A stretch of 64,000 nt of DNA from Solibacillus silvestris (GCA_001586195.1 CP014609.1:1462001-1526000), one strand, 5' to 3'; positions 50,397 through 60,273 are shown, counted from the first letter of the stretch. A program made the numbers and translations. The notes: generated by a model from the sequence alone, not told the origin.

Positions 50397-51533
50397 TTAA
50401 GGTTTTAAAACCACTTTAATGCAATCTTCTTGTTTTGTATCAAATACTTCATATCCATGTTTTGCTTTTTCAAGAGGGAGGACATGTGTGATGATATCAC
50501 CTGCATTCACTTTACCATCAGCAATTAAGTTATAGACATGAGGCATGATATGAACAACTGGTGCTTGTCCAGTACGTATCGCTACATTGCGTTGGAATAT
50601 ATCACCAAGTGGGAAGGCATTGTATCGGCCACCATAAACACCTGTAATTTGAATCGTTCCACCTTTACGTACAGCTTGACTGGCTGTAACAATAGCACCC
50701 ATGGCACCACTTTGCAGTTTTACACCACTTGCCAGAAACTCTAAAGGCGTCATTTTTCCACTCATCCCGACACAATCAATGACAACGTCTGCGCCGCCTT
50801 TTGTAATCTCTTTCAAATATTCACCACAATTTTCATGGTCTTCAAAATTAACGATTTCCACTTTGTTTGTCTTCTTTGCATGTTTGAGACGATATCCGAT
50901 GTAGTCAACTGCGATTACTCTTTCCGCACCTTTTAACCAAGTAAATTTTTGCGCCAATAGCCCAACTGGTCCGCAGCCAAGAATAATAACCGTATCACCT
51001 TTTTTTACACCGGCATTTTCTACACTCCAAAAAGCAGTAGAGGCAGCATCTGCAAGGAGAACGAGACTTTCATCAGGAACTTCAGATTTCTCTGGGATTT
51101 TGAAAGGGATAAAATTGCCATAGGGAACGCGCATATATTCTGCCTGTCCTCCCGGAAAGCCGCCTGTTGTGTCTGAATAACCGAAGTAGGCACCCATTTC
51201 ACCATTTTCATTTGAATTATCACATTGACTTTCCAACTCGTGATTGCAATACCAGCATTGACCACATGCAATATTAAAAGGAATGACAACCCGGTCACCC
51301 TTTTTAACCTTCGTCACATCCTTGCCGACTTCTTCTACAATTCCCATCGGTTCATGGCCAATGACATAATCTTGTCCAAGATTTGGAATCATTCCATGAA
51401 TCAAATGCAAGTCCGACCCGCAAATGGCTGTAGTTGTTAAACGGACAATAATATCATCGGCTTTTTTTATTTTAGGGTCTTGTACTTCTTTAACCTCAAC
51501 ATTTTTTATACCTTGAAAAGTAACAGCTTTCAT
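50397..51533 (-). CDS. adhB: Zinc-dependent alcohol dehydrogenase AdhB
   Basis: 378 residues, the same length as B. subtilis AdhB (YraB). The catalytic zinc site is in ICGSDLHLIHG and GHEPMGIVEEVG; structural zinc Cys cluster CGQCWYCNHELESQC; Rossmann motif ILGCGPVGLLAQ. It oxidises an alcohol or aldehyde with NAD, close to glutathione-independent formaldehyde-dehydrogenase types. It follows two spore-coat-like genes in the order yraG-yraF-adhB, as I recall for B. subtilis, so it is probably a late sporulation gene made in the mother cell. Confidence 0.9.
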   Translation of the reverse strand: MKAVTFQGIKNVEVKEVQDPKIKKADDIIVRLTTTAICGSDLHLIHGMIPNLGQDYVIGHEPMGIVEEVGKDVTKVKKGDRVVIPFNIACGQCWYCNHELESQCDNSNENGEMGAYFGYSDTTGGFPGGQAEYMRVPYGNFIPFKIPEKSEVPDESLVLLADAASTAFWSVENAGVKKGDTVIILGCGPVGLLAQKFTWLKGAERVIAVDYIGYRLKHAKKTNKVEIVNFEDHENCGEYLKEITKGGADVVIDCVGMSGKMTPLEFLASGVKLQSGAMGAIVTASQAVRKGGTIQITGVYGGRYNAFPLGDIFQRNVAIRTGQAPVVHIMPHVYNLIADGKVNAGDIITHVLPLEKAKHGYEVFDTKQEDCIKVVLKP

Positions 51534-51556
51534 TAAAAAAATCCCTCTTTTTTCAT

Positions 51557-51919
51557 TTAATTTTTTGGTGGGGTAGGGAACATTCCTTTACGATTCATGC
51601 TCTTAGGGAATAATTCCAACTGTGCAATACTAATCGCATTTTCTGCAGATTTAATATCCAGTTCTTTTTGACCTTCAAGATTAAAGGGCTTCAGCCATTC
51701 TTTTTTTTGCATTAGATCAGAAATCTCAAAATATAAATCAATCATGACATCTAGCTGAGTTCTCATGATTTTTTGAAGTGCAGGGGAAGCTGTTTCGGTT
51801 AAGGCGATTGAAAGATTTCGAATACCCGTTTTGGTAGTAAGTAAAAACTCAAGAGCAACTCCCGAATCAGTTAGTTCAGGCATTCCAACTGAATTTATAG
51901 GATCTAAATAGTCTTGCAT
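51557..51919 (-). CDS. yraF: CotF-family spore coat protein, YraF-like
   Basis: 120 residues. The helical CotF-type domain has ALEFLLTTKTGIRNLSIALT, ETASPALQKIMRTQLD and MIDLYFEISDLMQKKEWLKP, and a C-terminal tail with PTPPKN. These proteins associate with the spore coat. Gene order with a small partner upstream and adhB downstream supports the YraF name. GGAGG precedes the ATG. Confidence 0.8.
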   Translation of the reverse strand: MQDYLDPINSVGMPELTDSGVALEFLLTTKTGIRNLSIALTETASPALQKIMRTQLDVMIDLYFEISDLMQKKEWLKPFNLEGQKELDIKSAENAISIAQLELFPKSMNRKGMFPTPPKN

Positions 51920-51931
51920 ATCATAGTCCTC

Positions 51932-52141
51932 CTAATATTCTAATTCTGATTTAGAGTAAAGCTTAACCATGGCAGTGAGTGCTGGCGTAGATAATTTAAC
52001 ATTTTTGTCTAATAAGGCTCTTAAATCATCATCAAAGACAACCCCTTGACTCAGCTTCGATTTGAGTAAACTAGTTGTCATAAAGTTTATGACTTCATGA
52101 AATTCCATTGTTTCATGTAGTGCTAATTTTTTCTCTAACAC
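51932..52141 (-). CDS. yraG: Small spore coat-associated protein, YraG-like
   Basis: 69 residues. Helical, with MLEKKLALHETMEFHEVINF and TTSLLKSKLSQGVVFDDDLR, typical of the short CotF-like partner proteins (B. subtilis YraG is about 79 residues). First gene of the yraG-yraF-adhB unit and 12 bases before yraF. GGAGGTGCG lies upstream of the ATG. No sigma-K promoter could be assigned with confidence. Confidence 0.75.
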   Translation of the reverse strand: MLEKKLALHETMEFHEVINFMTTSLLKSKLSQGVVFDDDLRALLDKNVKLSTPALTAMVKLYSKSELEY

Positions 52142-52310
52142 GTTAATCGCACCTCCATATTTTTCTTAAAAAAGTTACCATGATGAAAGTCTACCCTGCA
52201 GAAGTCTATATATACATTTAGGTTTTGGATTAGAAATGAAGATACTAAAGTGTATAAAAGGACGGTGTGATTGAAATAACTGTAGAAAAGCAAAGAAAGG
52301 TATCGGTGCC

Positions 52311-53936
52311 ATGTTTTCATTTTTTAAAGGGAAAAGTGAAATGAAGAATAGTAAAAATCAGCAGGGAAATAGCCCTACTGAATCTACTGATAAATCGTCG
52401 AATAACATCGATACCTCATTGTCAGTGAATGTGGAAATCATTAAAAAAAGAACAGGAAATAGTTCAGATATTGTAATCAGACCGGTTAAACTGGGGAAAT
52501 TCCCTAAGGTTAAAACGAAAATTGTGTATATTAAAGGGCTGGTAGATAATCAAACTGTTAACGACTTCCTAATAGAAGCGATGATAGATATTCCTGCATC
52601 CCAAGAACAGAATACTCAACAGGAGGTAATCGATTTGATTGCCGAAGATGTTGTAGCTGTCGGTGAGATAAAAAAATCAAGGGACTGGGACGAACTATTT
52701 ACAGAATTGATATCAGGAAATACGATTATATTTATCGAGGGCAATAATGCAGCTCTAAGTGTCAGTACTCAAGGTGGGGAAAGACGTTCCATTCAAGAAT
52801 CGACTACCAATGTCTCTATTCGGGGGTCGAAAGAAGCGTTTACTGAATCAATTGAGACGAATATCGCTCTGGTACGTCGGATTATCAATACGCCAGATTT
52901 GTGGATTGAAACTATGAAAATTGGCAAAATGACGAAAACAGATGTTTCCATCATGTATATAAATGGCATAGCAAAGAATGAAATCATCGAAGAAGTACGC
53001 AAACGTTTAAAAAGAATAGACATCGATGGCGTTCTGGAATCCGGATTTATAGAACAGCTGATTGAAGATCAGACAAATACCACATTCCCAACTATACATC
53101 ATACAGATAGGCCAGATGGAGTGGCAGGTAATCTTCTTGAAGGGAGGATTGCCATTTTCGTAAATGGGACTCCTTTTGTGCTGATGGTACCAGCCTTATT
53201 TATTGACTTTTTTCAATCGGTTGAGGATTACTATGAACGTTTTGATATCTCAACAGCCATTCGTTTATTGCGTACCATCATCTTCTTTATATCCCTGGTT
53301 GGACCTGCAGTTTACATCGCTGCGACTACCTTTCACCAGGAGATGATTCCAACAAAACTAGCCGTCATTGTTGCCGCTCAGCGAGAATCTGTTCCTTTTC
53401 CTGCATTTGTCGAGGCGCTCATCATGGAAATTACATTTGAAATTTTAAGAGAAGCAGGTTTAAGAATGCCAAAAGCGATAGGTTCTACGATTTCCATCGT
53501 GGGTGCGCTTGTCATTGGGCAAGCAGCGATTCAGGCAGGCATTGTTTCACCAGTTATGGTCATTGTCGTCTCTATTACTGCGATTGCAAGTTTTGCAACA
53601 CCTTCCTATGCGGTTGCGATATCTGCACGTTTGGTTAGATTTATGTTTATGGTCAGCGCAGCAACGTTCGGTTTTTACGGAATGATTCTGGCGTTTATCA
53701 TCCTTGTCGTCCACTTATCCAGCTTACGTTCATTTGGTGTTCCATATATGACACCCCTTGCACCATTCATTAAAGAAGAAGTTGGGGATACCATTGTACG
53801 AAGACAACTTTGGGATTACAAGAAAAGACCAAAGTTAATCAGTGGCAGAAATAAAGTCCGGCAAGGGGAAAATCAGAAACCACACCCTCCAGAACCTCGT
53901 ACCATGAATAATTTTGACTATGAAAAAGGAGAATGA
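52311..53936 (+). CDS. GerA-family spore germinant receptor, A subunit
   Basis: 541 residues. Hydrophilic N-terminal domain (about 1-285), which includes KTKIVYIKGLVDNQTVNDFL and SGNTIIFIEGNNAALSVSTQ. Five membrane helices follow (about 290-480), with VPFPAFVEALIMEITFEILR and EAGLRMPKAIGSTISIVGAL, the most conserved stretch of GerAA-type proteins. The C-terminus is polar and proline-rich. It sits in the inner spore membrane and binds germinants with B and C subunits. Here the C and B genes that follow are damaged. Confidence 0.92.
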   Translation: MFSFFKGKSEMKNSKNQQGNSPTESTDKSSNNIDTSLSVNVEIIKKRTGNSSDIVIRPVKLGKFPKVKTKIVYIKGLVDNQTVNDFLIEAMIDIPASQEQNTQQEVIDLIAEDVVAVGEIKKSRDWDELFTELISGNTIIFIEGNNAALSVSTQGGERRSIQESTTNVSIRGSKEAFTESIETNIALVRRIINTPDLWIETMKIGKMTKTDVSIMYINGIAKNEIIEEVRKRLKRIDIDGVLESGFIEQLIEDQTNTTFPTIHHTDRPDGVAGNLLEGRIAIFVNGTPFVLMVPALFIDFFQSVEDYYERFDISTAIRLLRTIIFFISLVGPAVYIAATTFHQEMIPTKLAVIVAAQRESVPFPAFVEALIMEITFEILREAGLRMPKAIGSTISIVGALVIGQAAIQAGIVSPVMVIVVSITAIASFATPSYAVAISARLVRFMFMVSAATFGFYGMILAFIILVVHLSSLRSFGVPYMTPLAPFIKEEVGDTIVRRQLWDYKKRPKLISGRNKVRQGENQKPHPPEPRTMNNFDYEKGE

Positions 53937-53942
53937 AATGAA

Positions 53943-54725
53943 TTGAATTATAAATCGATTTCTCTTTACTTAATAATAGCAAGTATCTCATTCCTTTCCG
54001 GTTGTTGGAGTCAAAAAGAGTTAAATGAACTGGCAATCATTTCCGCCACGTCTATTGATAAAAACGAAGAGGGTCAATACATCAAGACCATTCAATTGAT
54101 CAATCCATCAAATGTAGCAGGGGGGCTACAGGGAGGGGGTGGTGGGCAAAGTACTGCTGTTACCGTTTACTCTGCAACAGGAGATAGTGTACTTGAAGCC
54201 CATTTCAACGCATCTTCCAAAATCTCTCGAAAGCTGTACCATTCTCATGCAAATTTAATTGTATTGAGTGAAAATGTTGTACGAGAGGATGGACTAGAAA
54301 ATGTTTTAGATGCCTTCGAACGGGAACCGGAAATCCGATCAACAGCTCGGGTTGTGATTGCTCATAATACAAAAGCTGGCGATTTGCTTAAATCTTTGAC
54401 AGCCGTTGATAAAATACCAGCTGAAAAAGTGAACGGAACATTGAAAGTTACTGAACAATCTAGGGGTGTAAATATGGAAGTGACTCTTCAGGATGTTATT
54501 AAGACACTTACTTCCGAAGGGAAAGAACCGGTGATCAGTGGTTTTAGTATGAATGGAGATATTGAGCTTGGGAAAAGTTTGGAGAATGTCCAGAAATCAG
54601 AACTCGATACCACTCTGGAAGCAGATGGAATGGCCATATTCAAAGAAGGAAAGTTGATTGATTGGTATCAAGATGATATGGCCAAAGGGGTTATACGAAA
54701 CAGGATGCTTGGCTGGCAGTTTTGA
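53943..54725 (+). pseudogene. Ger(x)C lipoprotein, C subunit, 3'-truncated
   Basis: 260 residues against about 370-400 in intact GerC proteins. TTG 53943 with AAGGAG upstream; signal SLYLIIASISFLSGCW with lipobox LSGC. Domains I and II are present (ELAIISATSIDKNEEGQ; YHSHANLIVLSENVV; VNGTLKVTEQSRGVNMEVTL). It stops after MAKGVIRNRMLGWQF, where the last residues are GerB sequence read out of frame. The C-terminal domain III is missing, lost by a deletion that joins gerC to gerB near 54695. Confidence 0.8.
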
Positions 54726-55714
54726 TTGGACTGGCAGGAGGCTGTTGTTTATTTTGGATTTATCATAGCCTTTATTCATATTATCCGGAAATTCCGCTTA
54801 CTGAATATATACAGCAAATATTAGGGAGTTTTTTAGGAAAGGTTTTGGCCTTTTTTTATGTTCTTTATTTTATGTATATTGCAGCGAGAGTCCTAAGGGA
54901 TTTTGGAGAAATGCTAATCATTGTTTTCTATCCGCAAACACCATTGTTTATCATGAATGTACTGATGGTATTAGTGGTTGTGTATACAATTAGTAAAGGA
55001 ATTGAGGTTATTGCGCGAACAGGAGAACTACTATTTATAATCATGATGTTGATTGGCATAAGTGGCACCGTTTTAATTATTATTTCTGGCCTTATTGAAA
55101 TATCTAACCTAGAACCAATGCTCGAAGAAGGAATAAAGCCTGTTATAAAAACGGCATTTACCCAAACCCTATTTTTCCCATTTGGTGAAGTCATTGTATT
55201 TGCCATGGTATTGCCCTATTTGAACCAAAAATCAAAGGCGATGAAAACCGGTTTACTTGGACTAGGTCTGAGTGGACTGATCATAGCGCTAATTATGGCT
55301 ATGAACATCAGTGTACTCGGTGTAAACCTCATTTCACGATCACATTTCCCCCTACTTTCAACCATACAAACCATTGAATTTGCAGGTTTTTTACAACGGC
55401 TAGATATTACATTTATGCTATCGACGGTAATCGGAGGTTTCTTTAAAATCAGTATGTATTTCTATGCTTCGATGGTAGGCACTGCAAATTTATTCAATAT
55501 AAAAAATTCAGCTCAGTTGGCGTATCCATTGGGGTTGCTCCTGTTAGTTTTATCTATAACCATTGCCAGCAATTTTTCTGAACATGTTTATGAAGGATTA
55601 CAGATTGTCCCATTGTATGTGCATCTTCCTTTTCAAGTGATTATTCCTGTTCTTCTTCTTAGTATTGTTTTTTTTAAGAACAGGAATAAGCAACGCAAAC
55701 GTATTCGTAATTAA
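54695..55714 (+). pseudogene. GerB-type permease, B subunit, 5'-truncated
   Basis: The GerB frame begins at the deletion joint as TKQDAWLAVLIGLAGG, a conserved stretch normally near residue 30-45 of these ten-helix APC-type proteins. The start codon and first helix are gone. The rest is intact (LVVVYTISKGIEVIARTGEL; PFGEVIVFAMVLPYL). A TTG at 54722 could give 330 residues but has no ribosome binding site and overlaps the gerC stop. It would be made only by coupling to gerC. Probably non-functional. Confidence 0.8.
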
Positions 55715-55747
55715 ATGGTAATTTTCGCTTTTGGAGTGTGATAAAGA

Positions 55748-55972
55748 TTGAAAATCCTCGGTATTTCCATTTTGATGTTCTTATTATTATCTGGCATTTC
55801 TATTGGTATGGACAGTCTTTTAGGGTTTGACTTAAAAACTTCATTTAAGAATGCCGTTAATCCTTTTTTGGTGATGGAGGTAACTGAAATTATTATTTTT
55901 TATTTCCTTATCATTATTTGGGTTTATTGTTCAATTCGTTTATTTCTTATAAAAAGAAGTAAGAAACGGTAA
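55748..55972 (+). CDS. Small two-helix membrane protein, possible germinant-receptor D subunit
   Basis: 74 residues from TTG 55748 region with GGAGTG upstream. Two hydrophobic helices (about 2-20 and 42-66) joined by a short outer loop (DLKTSFKNAVNP) and a basic tail. Small two-helix D subunits are known beside GerA-type operons (for example YfkS-like). Position after A-C-B supports this. The function is inferred from context. Confidence 0.65.
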   Translation: MKILGISILMFLLLSGISIGMDSLLGFDLKTSFKNAVNPFLVMEVTEIIIFYFLIIIWVYCSIRLFLIKRSKKR

Positions 55973-56033
55973 TCGTATTGTAAATGGTAGAATGCAAACC
56001 ATGGTATATAGATTATCATTGGTTAAAGAATCT

Positions 56034-56195
56034 CTATGCAGAATCAGAATATTTATTTAGTAACTCATCTAATTTTTGACTGCAATTTACTACTTCTGGA
56101 TGTGTGAACCCTAAATCGTTCGCTTTTTTATACAAATGTTTTCGTTTTGTTTCAATTCTAAGTTTTAATATTAATTTTAATATTAAAAATCTCAT
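56034..56195 (-). CDS. Spo0E-like aspartyl-phosphate phosphatase
   Basis: 53 residues, short enough to be missed by ordinary gene calling. Reads MRFLILKLILKLRIETKRKH, YKKANDLGFTHPEVVNC, then SQKLDELLNKYSDSA. The SxxLDxLL motif (SQKLDELL) and the preceding helix-turn-helix (KxxLYxxAxxxGFxxPxVxxxS) are the Spo0E family signature. Family members dephosphorylate Spo0A~P and delay sporulation. ATG 56195 has AAAGGA about 11 bases upstream. No terminator was obvious. It lies directly after the germination operon, on the opposite strand. Confidence 0.8.
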   Translation of the reverse strand: MRFLILKLILKLRIETKRKHLYKKANDLGFTHPEVVNCSQKLDELLNKYSDSA

Positions 56196-56414
56196 TATAT
56201 TATGTTCCTTTCACTATTATTGACTGCACTTTTAGAAACATTTTTTCTCCCAATAGAACATTCAAATTTTAATTAACAGATGTATATTATAAAATTTTAT
56301 AAAATTATTGTCTAATTCGATTTAAGCACGTAAATTAACATTTCGGACAACTAAACAATAATTTCATGCAAGATATTAATGGTTTTACTACAACATTCAT
56401 CCTTTTTTAAATAA

Positions 56415-56441
56415 CAAAAAAACTCAACAAAATTGCTGAGT
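56415..56441 (-). terminator. Terminator of the PAS-LytTR gene
   Basis: Short stem ACTCA / TGAGT around AT-rich loop, with a T-run on the minus strand. It is 5 bases past the stop codon. Confidence 0.65.
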
Positions 56442-56445
56442 CTAA

Positions 56446-57156
56446 TTAATAAGTTTTATAATCTTTTAATTTGTTTACCATGTTTTTGGATATTTTAACT
56501 GTTTTATTATTCTTAAAATGGCCGATATAACCTTGACCACTTTGTTCGATTTTTTCTAAAAAATCGATATTTATAATGTATGACCTATGGCAAAAAATAA
56601 AGTGAATATCAAGTTGTTCATATAATTTAGCTAATGAATCAATGGTCATATATTCTTCATCGCCTGTATGGATTATCGATTTTCTTCCTAATCTCTCAAT
56701 GAACATAATCTCATTTAATGGAACAAAAATAACGTAGTTCCGTTCTTTTAGTATTAAATTCTTTGGACCTGAGATAATAGAATGTAGGTTATTTTTTTTA
56801 GATATTGAAATATGTTCTGTAATATTAATACATGAGCCTACGACCTCTATTACTTCTTTGTTTTTAAATACTGGTCTTAAGGATGCGATTTGAAGTATTC
56901 CATTAATCTCTGATTCATATTGAACATAATTTCCTTCCCAAGCTTGTAGATAATATTGATGTTTGATATTAGCGTAGGGTTTTGGGAAAAAATCATGTAA
57001 CGTTTTACCTACAATATCACTTTCTTTAAATCCTAAATGATGAAGTAAATCGCCAGCAATCATAGTATGGATAAAAACATCTCCATTTTTAATAAATTTA
57101 TAAACCATACCAGTACGATTGGCGTTTAATTGTTTTACATACCCTAAATCACTCAT
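56446..57156 (-). CDS. PAS-LytTR transcriptional regulator
   Basis: 236 residues. A PAS-type sensor (about 10-115) with DIVGKTLHDFF and the following KNKEVIEVVGSCINITEHI, a linker, then a LytTR DNA-binding domain (about 135-236) with VPLNEIMFIERLGRKSIIHT, HFIFCHRSYIINIDFLEKI and NNKTVKISKNM. No response-regulator receiver domain, so the PAS domain probably senses the signal directly. LytTR proteins bind paired direct repeats; none was seen clearly in 57157-57542. Divergent from a c-di-GMP enzyme gene, a possible target. Confidence 0.88.
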   Translation of the reverse strand: MSDLGYVKQLNANRTGMVYKFIKNGDVFIHTMIAGDLLHHLGFKESDIVGKTLHDFFPKPYANIKHQYYLQAWEGNYVQYESEINGILQIASLRPVFKNKEVIEVVGSCINITEHISISKKNNLHSIISGPKNLILKERNYVIFVPLNEIMFIERLGRKSIIHTGDEEYMTIDSLAKLYEQLDIHFIFCHRSYIINIDFLEKIEQSGQGYIGHFKNNKTVKISKNMVNKLKDYKTY

Positions 57157-57542
57157 AGTACCTCTCCATTAATTAAGATTAAGTTTCTAGATTTTTGAAC
57201 TTCATTACTCATTTAGTATAAATTTTACTAGAAAAAAGAATGAACGTCTATTAACAATTCATCTATCAAGATGCAATTCTATTAAAGAAAACCCTTGAAA
57301 TGTGCAATAAAGTAAATAAGGAAAAATAGTTTATTTTGCTTGAGCTATTTTTTAAATAAGTGAATAAATATAAATTTGTAATTTTTTCTTATTTTTATGT
57401 CCAATATAATGTAATATATTTATTAAAAATTATTTATTAGTGTTAAGAATTATCTTTTATTTTATTATTTGTATAGAAATAATAAATTTAAAATAATTAT
57501 GTTATTTAAATATTCTCATACTATAAGTAAGGAGTCTAGCCC
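57157..57542. other. Long AT-rich divergent intergenic region
   Basis: 386 bases between the PAS-LytTR gene and the PAS-GGDEF-EAL-PilZ gene. Very AT-rich, no open frame of note. It must hold both promoters. GGAGTC lies nine bases before the ATG of the right gene. No clear inverted or direct operator repeats could be picked out by eye. Confidence 0.7.
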
Positions 57543-60065
57543 ATGAATATGCATATAAATAAAGATACTTTTTACAATTCCTTATTTGAGCATGGCCCAG
57601 ATATAATACTTTTTTTAGATAAAGAAAGTGTTATTGCTAATGCAAACCAAAATTTTTATAAAGTGATAGGTTATTCGGTTGAGGAAGTTTTACATACCCC
57701 ACTTACCAAATATTTAGCTGAAAATGAACAAAAAAATTATCAGAATATCTTCTTAGAAGTACTGAAAGGTGAAACAATTAGTATGGATTCTGTCATTATA
57801 CATAAGAACGGAATCAGCCTATCAACTCATATTATACTCATTCCAGCGACTGTAGAGGGTAAAGTAACCGGTGTTTATGGGATTATAATAGATAAATCTG
57901 AAACAATAAAAATTGAAAATAGTTTACGTGCATCAGAGGCAAAATTTAAAGCTATTGTAGAAGAGGCATTAGTAGGAGTTTATATCTTAAAAGATAAACA
58001 TCTTATTTATGGTAATCCGTACTATCATCAACTATTAGGTACTAAGTATCCTGACGTCAATTTTGATATCTTTAATTATATTCATCCAGAAGATATCAAT
58101 GAACTCCAATCCATTTTTGATTCGTTACCAGTAGGAGGGAATGGAAAAACACATTATTGCCGTGTAATTCGTAAAAACGGATCTGAGAGAAAAATTGAAG
58201 CACATTCCAAGTTAATTTACTTAAATAGGGAACCAATAATTTTGGGTACAATTATAGATGTTACCGAGAGAGAAAAATCTTTGGAGAAGATTAATTTTCT
58301 TGCTTATTTTGATCAATTGACAAAGTTACCAAACCGAAAATCATTTGAAGAAGTTTTGGATAAAGAATTAGTAATCGCTAAAACATTAAATCAAAAGCTG
58401 GCTATTATGTATCTTGACTTGGATAGATTCAAATACACAAATGATACATTAGGTTATCGTGTTGGGGAGGAACTATTGATAGCTATTTCTAAACGCCTTC
58501 AAATAATACTTGGAGATGAGCGTCAACTGTTTAGGATTAGCGGAGAAGAGTATGCAATCATTATTCAAGACTATAGAACCCTCAACATGGTATTTGATTT
58601 AGCAAAACAAATAATTAGTTCAATGGGAGAAGAGTTTGTCGTTGAACACTATAGACTTTTTTTGAACACAAGCATTGGTATCAGTCTCTTCCCAAATGAT
58701 GGCGAGGATATAATTTCTCTCATGAAAAATGCAGCTGCAGCCCTTCTTAACTCAAAACAGGAAGGGAAAAATACTTTTAAAACATATTCTTCTACAATGG
58801 ATATTCGTACATTTAGGGCTTTTAAGTTAGGTTCTGACATCCGCTTTGCACTTGAAAATGATCAATTAGAGTATTATTTCCAGCCAAAGGTAAGCACAGA
58901 GAATAATCAAATAATAGGTGCAGAAGCGTTAATCAGATGGAACCATCCAGAATGGGGCATCCTTTCTCCAAACGAGTTCCTTCCGGTTATAGAAGAAAAT
59001 GGGTTAATTGCTGAAATTGATCAAAAAATGAATTTGATATTAGCCAAGCAAATTACAACTTGGCAAGAAAAGGGCTTACCACAAATAACTGTATCTATGA
59101 ATTTATCTGCAAAACGCTTTTTGGATAAAAACCTTGTTAGTAATTTCCAAGAAATTTTGGCAGAAACTAAACTGGCCCCTGAGTTTATCGAAATCGAAAT
59201 AATTGAGACGTCTATGTTAGAAAATGAGAAAATTGTGTTGTCCACTTTAAATGATCTCATAAAAACAGGAATAGCTATTTCTTTAGACGACTTTGGTACA
59301 GGATATTCATCACTTTCTTATTTAACCAAATTTAAAAAATATATCAAAACATTGAAAATAGATCGTTCTTTTATTACCGAATTAAGTTCTGATGAAGAAA
59401 ATGAATCGAACTTTATCACTCAAACTATGATTAAACTTGCAGAAAGAATGAAGATGAGTGTAGTAGCAGAAGGAGTAGAAACTTTAGAGCAATACCATCT
59501 TTTAAAACAAATGGGATGTAAGATTGTTCAGGGATATTTATTTTCTAAACCTATACCAGCGAATGAATTTGAAGAATTATTAAAGCATGGAATAATTGAT
59601 ATAACCAATGATATCAATTTAGAAAATCCAACAATAGAGGATAAAAGAAAGTTTTTCAGAGTATCTCTTCATTTTCCGCTTAGTGGTACAATGACACTTA
59701 CACGAATCAATGGCCGTACGGTGGACGTAGGAAAAACTGTAGTAATAATTGAGAATATTGGATTAGGTGGTCTTCGCTTTATTACTGATTTAAAGCTTAC
59801 AGTAAACCCCAATATACTATTTGAGTTTGAGGTTTACTTATTTGGAGAAACTATTAAACTTCTAGGGACAATTGTATGGATGAATGAAAATAAACCTGAT
59901 ATTTATCAATATGGTTTAGAATATGCTATTGATGAGAGTAGGCGTTCTGAGATTACACCAATTTTGAATAAACTTGCTTTAAAACTTCGCAATGCCCCTT
60001 TAGTTCCTGACTGTAGTTTTGTAACTGAGGATCGATACACGTTTATAAAAAAATTACGAAGTTAA
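57543..60065 (+). CDS. PAS-PAS-GGDEF-EAL-PilZ cyclic-di-GMP phosphodiesterase
   Basis: 840 residues. Two PAS domains (about 8-125 and 130-245), then GGDEF (about 255-410), EAL (about 425-665) and PilZ (about 690-805). The GGDEF active site is degenerate (FRISGEEYAI in place of GGDEF), so no cyclase activity is expected. The EAL domain has all key motifs: GAEALIRWNHP, SLDDFGTGYSSLSYL, LKIDRSFI and VVAEGVET. PilZ binds c-di-GMP, with KRKFFRVSLHF and ENIGLGGLRF as RxxxR and xxGxGG-like motifs. It therefore looks like a c-di-GMP-degrading enzyme with its own c-di-GMP sensor at the C-terminus. Confidence 0.92.
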   Translation: MNMHINKDTFYNSLFEHGPDIILFLDKESVIANANQNFYKVIGYSVEEVLHTPLTKYLAENEQKNYQNIFLEVLKGETISMDSVIIHKNGISLSTHIILIPATVEGKVTGVYGIIIDKSETIKIENSLRASEAKFKAIVEEALVGVYILKDKHLIYGNPYYHQLLGTKYPDVNFDIFNYIHPEDINELQSIFDSLPVGGNGKTHYCRVIRKNGSERKIEAHSKLIYLNREPIILGTIIDVTEREKSLEKINFLAYFDQLTKLPNRKSFEEVLDKELVIAKTLNQKLAIMYLDLDRFKYTNDTLGYRVGEELLIAISKRLQIILGDERQLFRISGEEYAIIIQDYRTLNMVFDLAKQIISSMGEEFVVEHYRLFLNTSIGISLFPNDGEDIISLMKNAAAALLNSKQEGKNTFKTYSSTMDIRTFRAFKLGSDIRFALENDQLEYYFQPKVSTENNQIIGAEALIRWNHPEWGILSPNEFLPVIEENGLIAEIDQKMNLILAKQITTWQEKGLPQITVSMNLSAKRFLDKNLVSNFQEILAETKLAPEFIEIEIIETSMLENEKIVLSTLNDLIKTGIAISLDDFGTGYSSLSYLTKFKKYIKTLKIDRSFITELSSDEENESNFITQTMIKLAERMKMSVVAEGVETLEQYHLLKQMGCKIVQGYLFSKPIPANEFEELLKHGIIDITNDINLENPTIEDKRKFFRVSLHFPLSGTMTLTRINGRTVDVGKTVVIIENIGLGGLRFITDLKLTVNPNILFEFEVYLFGETIKLLGTIVWMNENKPDIYQYGLEYAIDESRRSEITPILNKLALKLRNAPLVPDCSFVTEDRYTFIKKLRS

Positions 60066-60093
60066 TTTTTTAGTTTGAGCATGAAACGTTTTA

Positions 60094-60150
60094 GGATACC
60101 CCATGTAAAAGTACGTGTCTTTTTGTTATAGGGCAATATTGTTAAATATC
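60094..60150 (+). repeat. Intergenic repeat R19 (alternative hairpin type)
   Basis: GGATACCCCATGTAAAAGTA, CGTGTCTTTTTG, TTATAGGGCAATATTG, TTAAATATC. Same hairpin type as R11 at 32712-32768 (GACACCCATGTAAAAG). Confidence 0.65.
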
Positions 60151-60273
60151 TATATTTTATGGAAGGTTACCAAACGGTTGACTTCGTTATTATTGGCTAT
60201 TTCCTTTTTCAACTTATGAGTACTTGTTAAAATCAACCCGTTTTGATAGAATCAAGCTAATTAAATGCATTTG

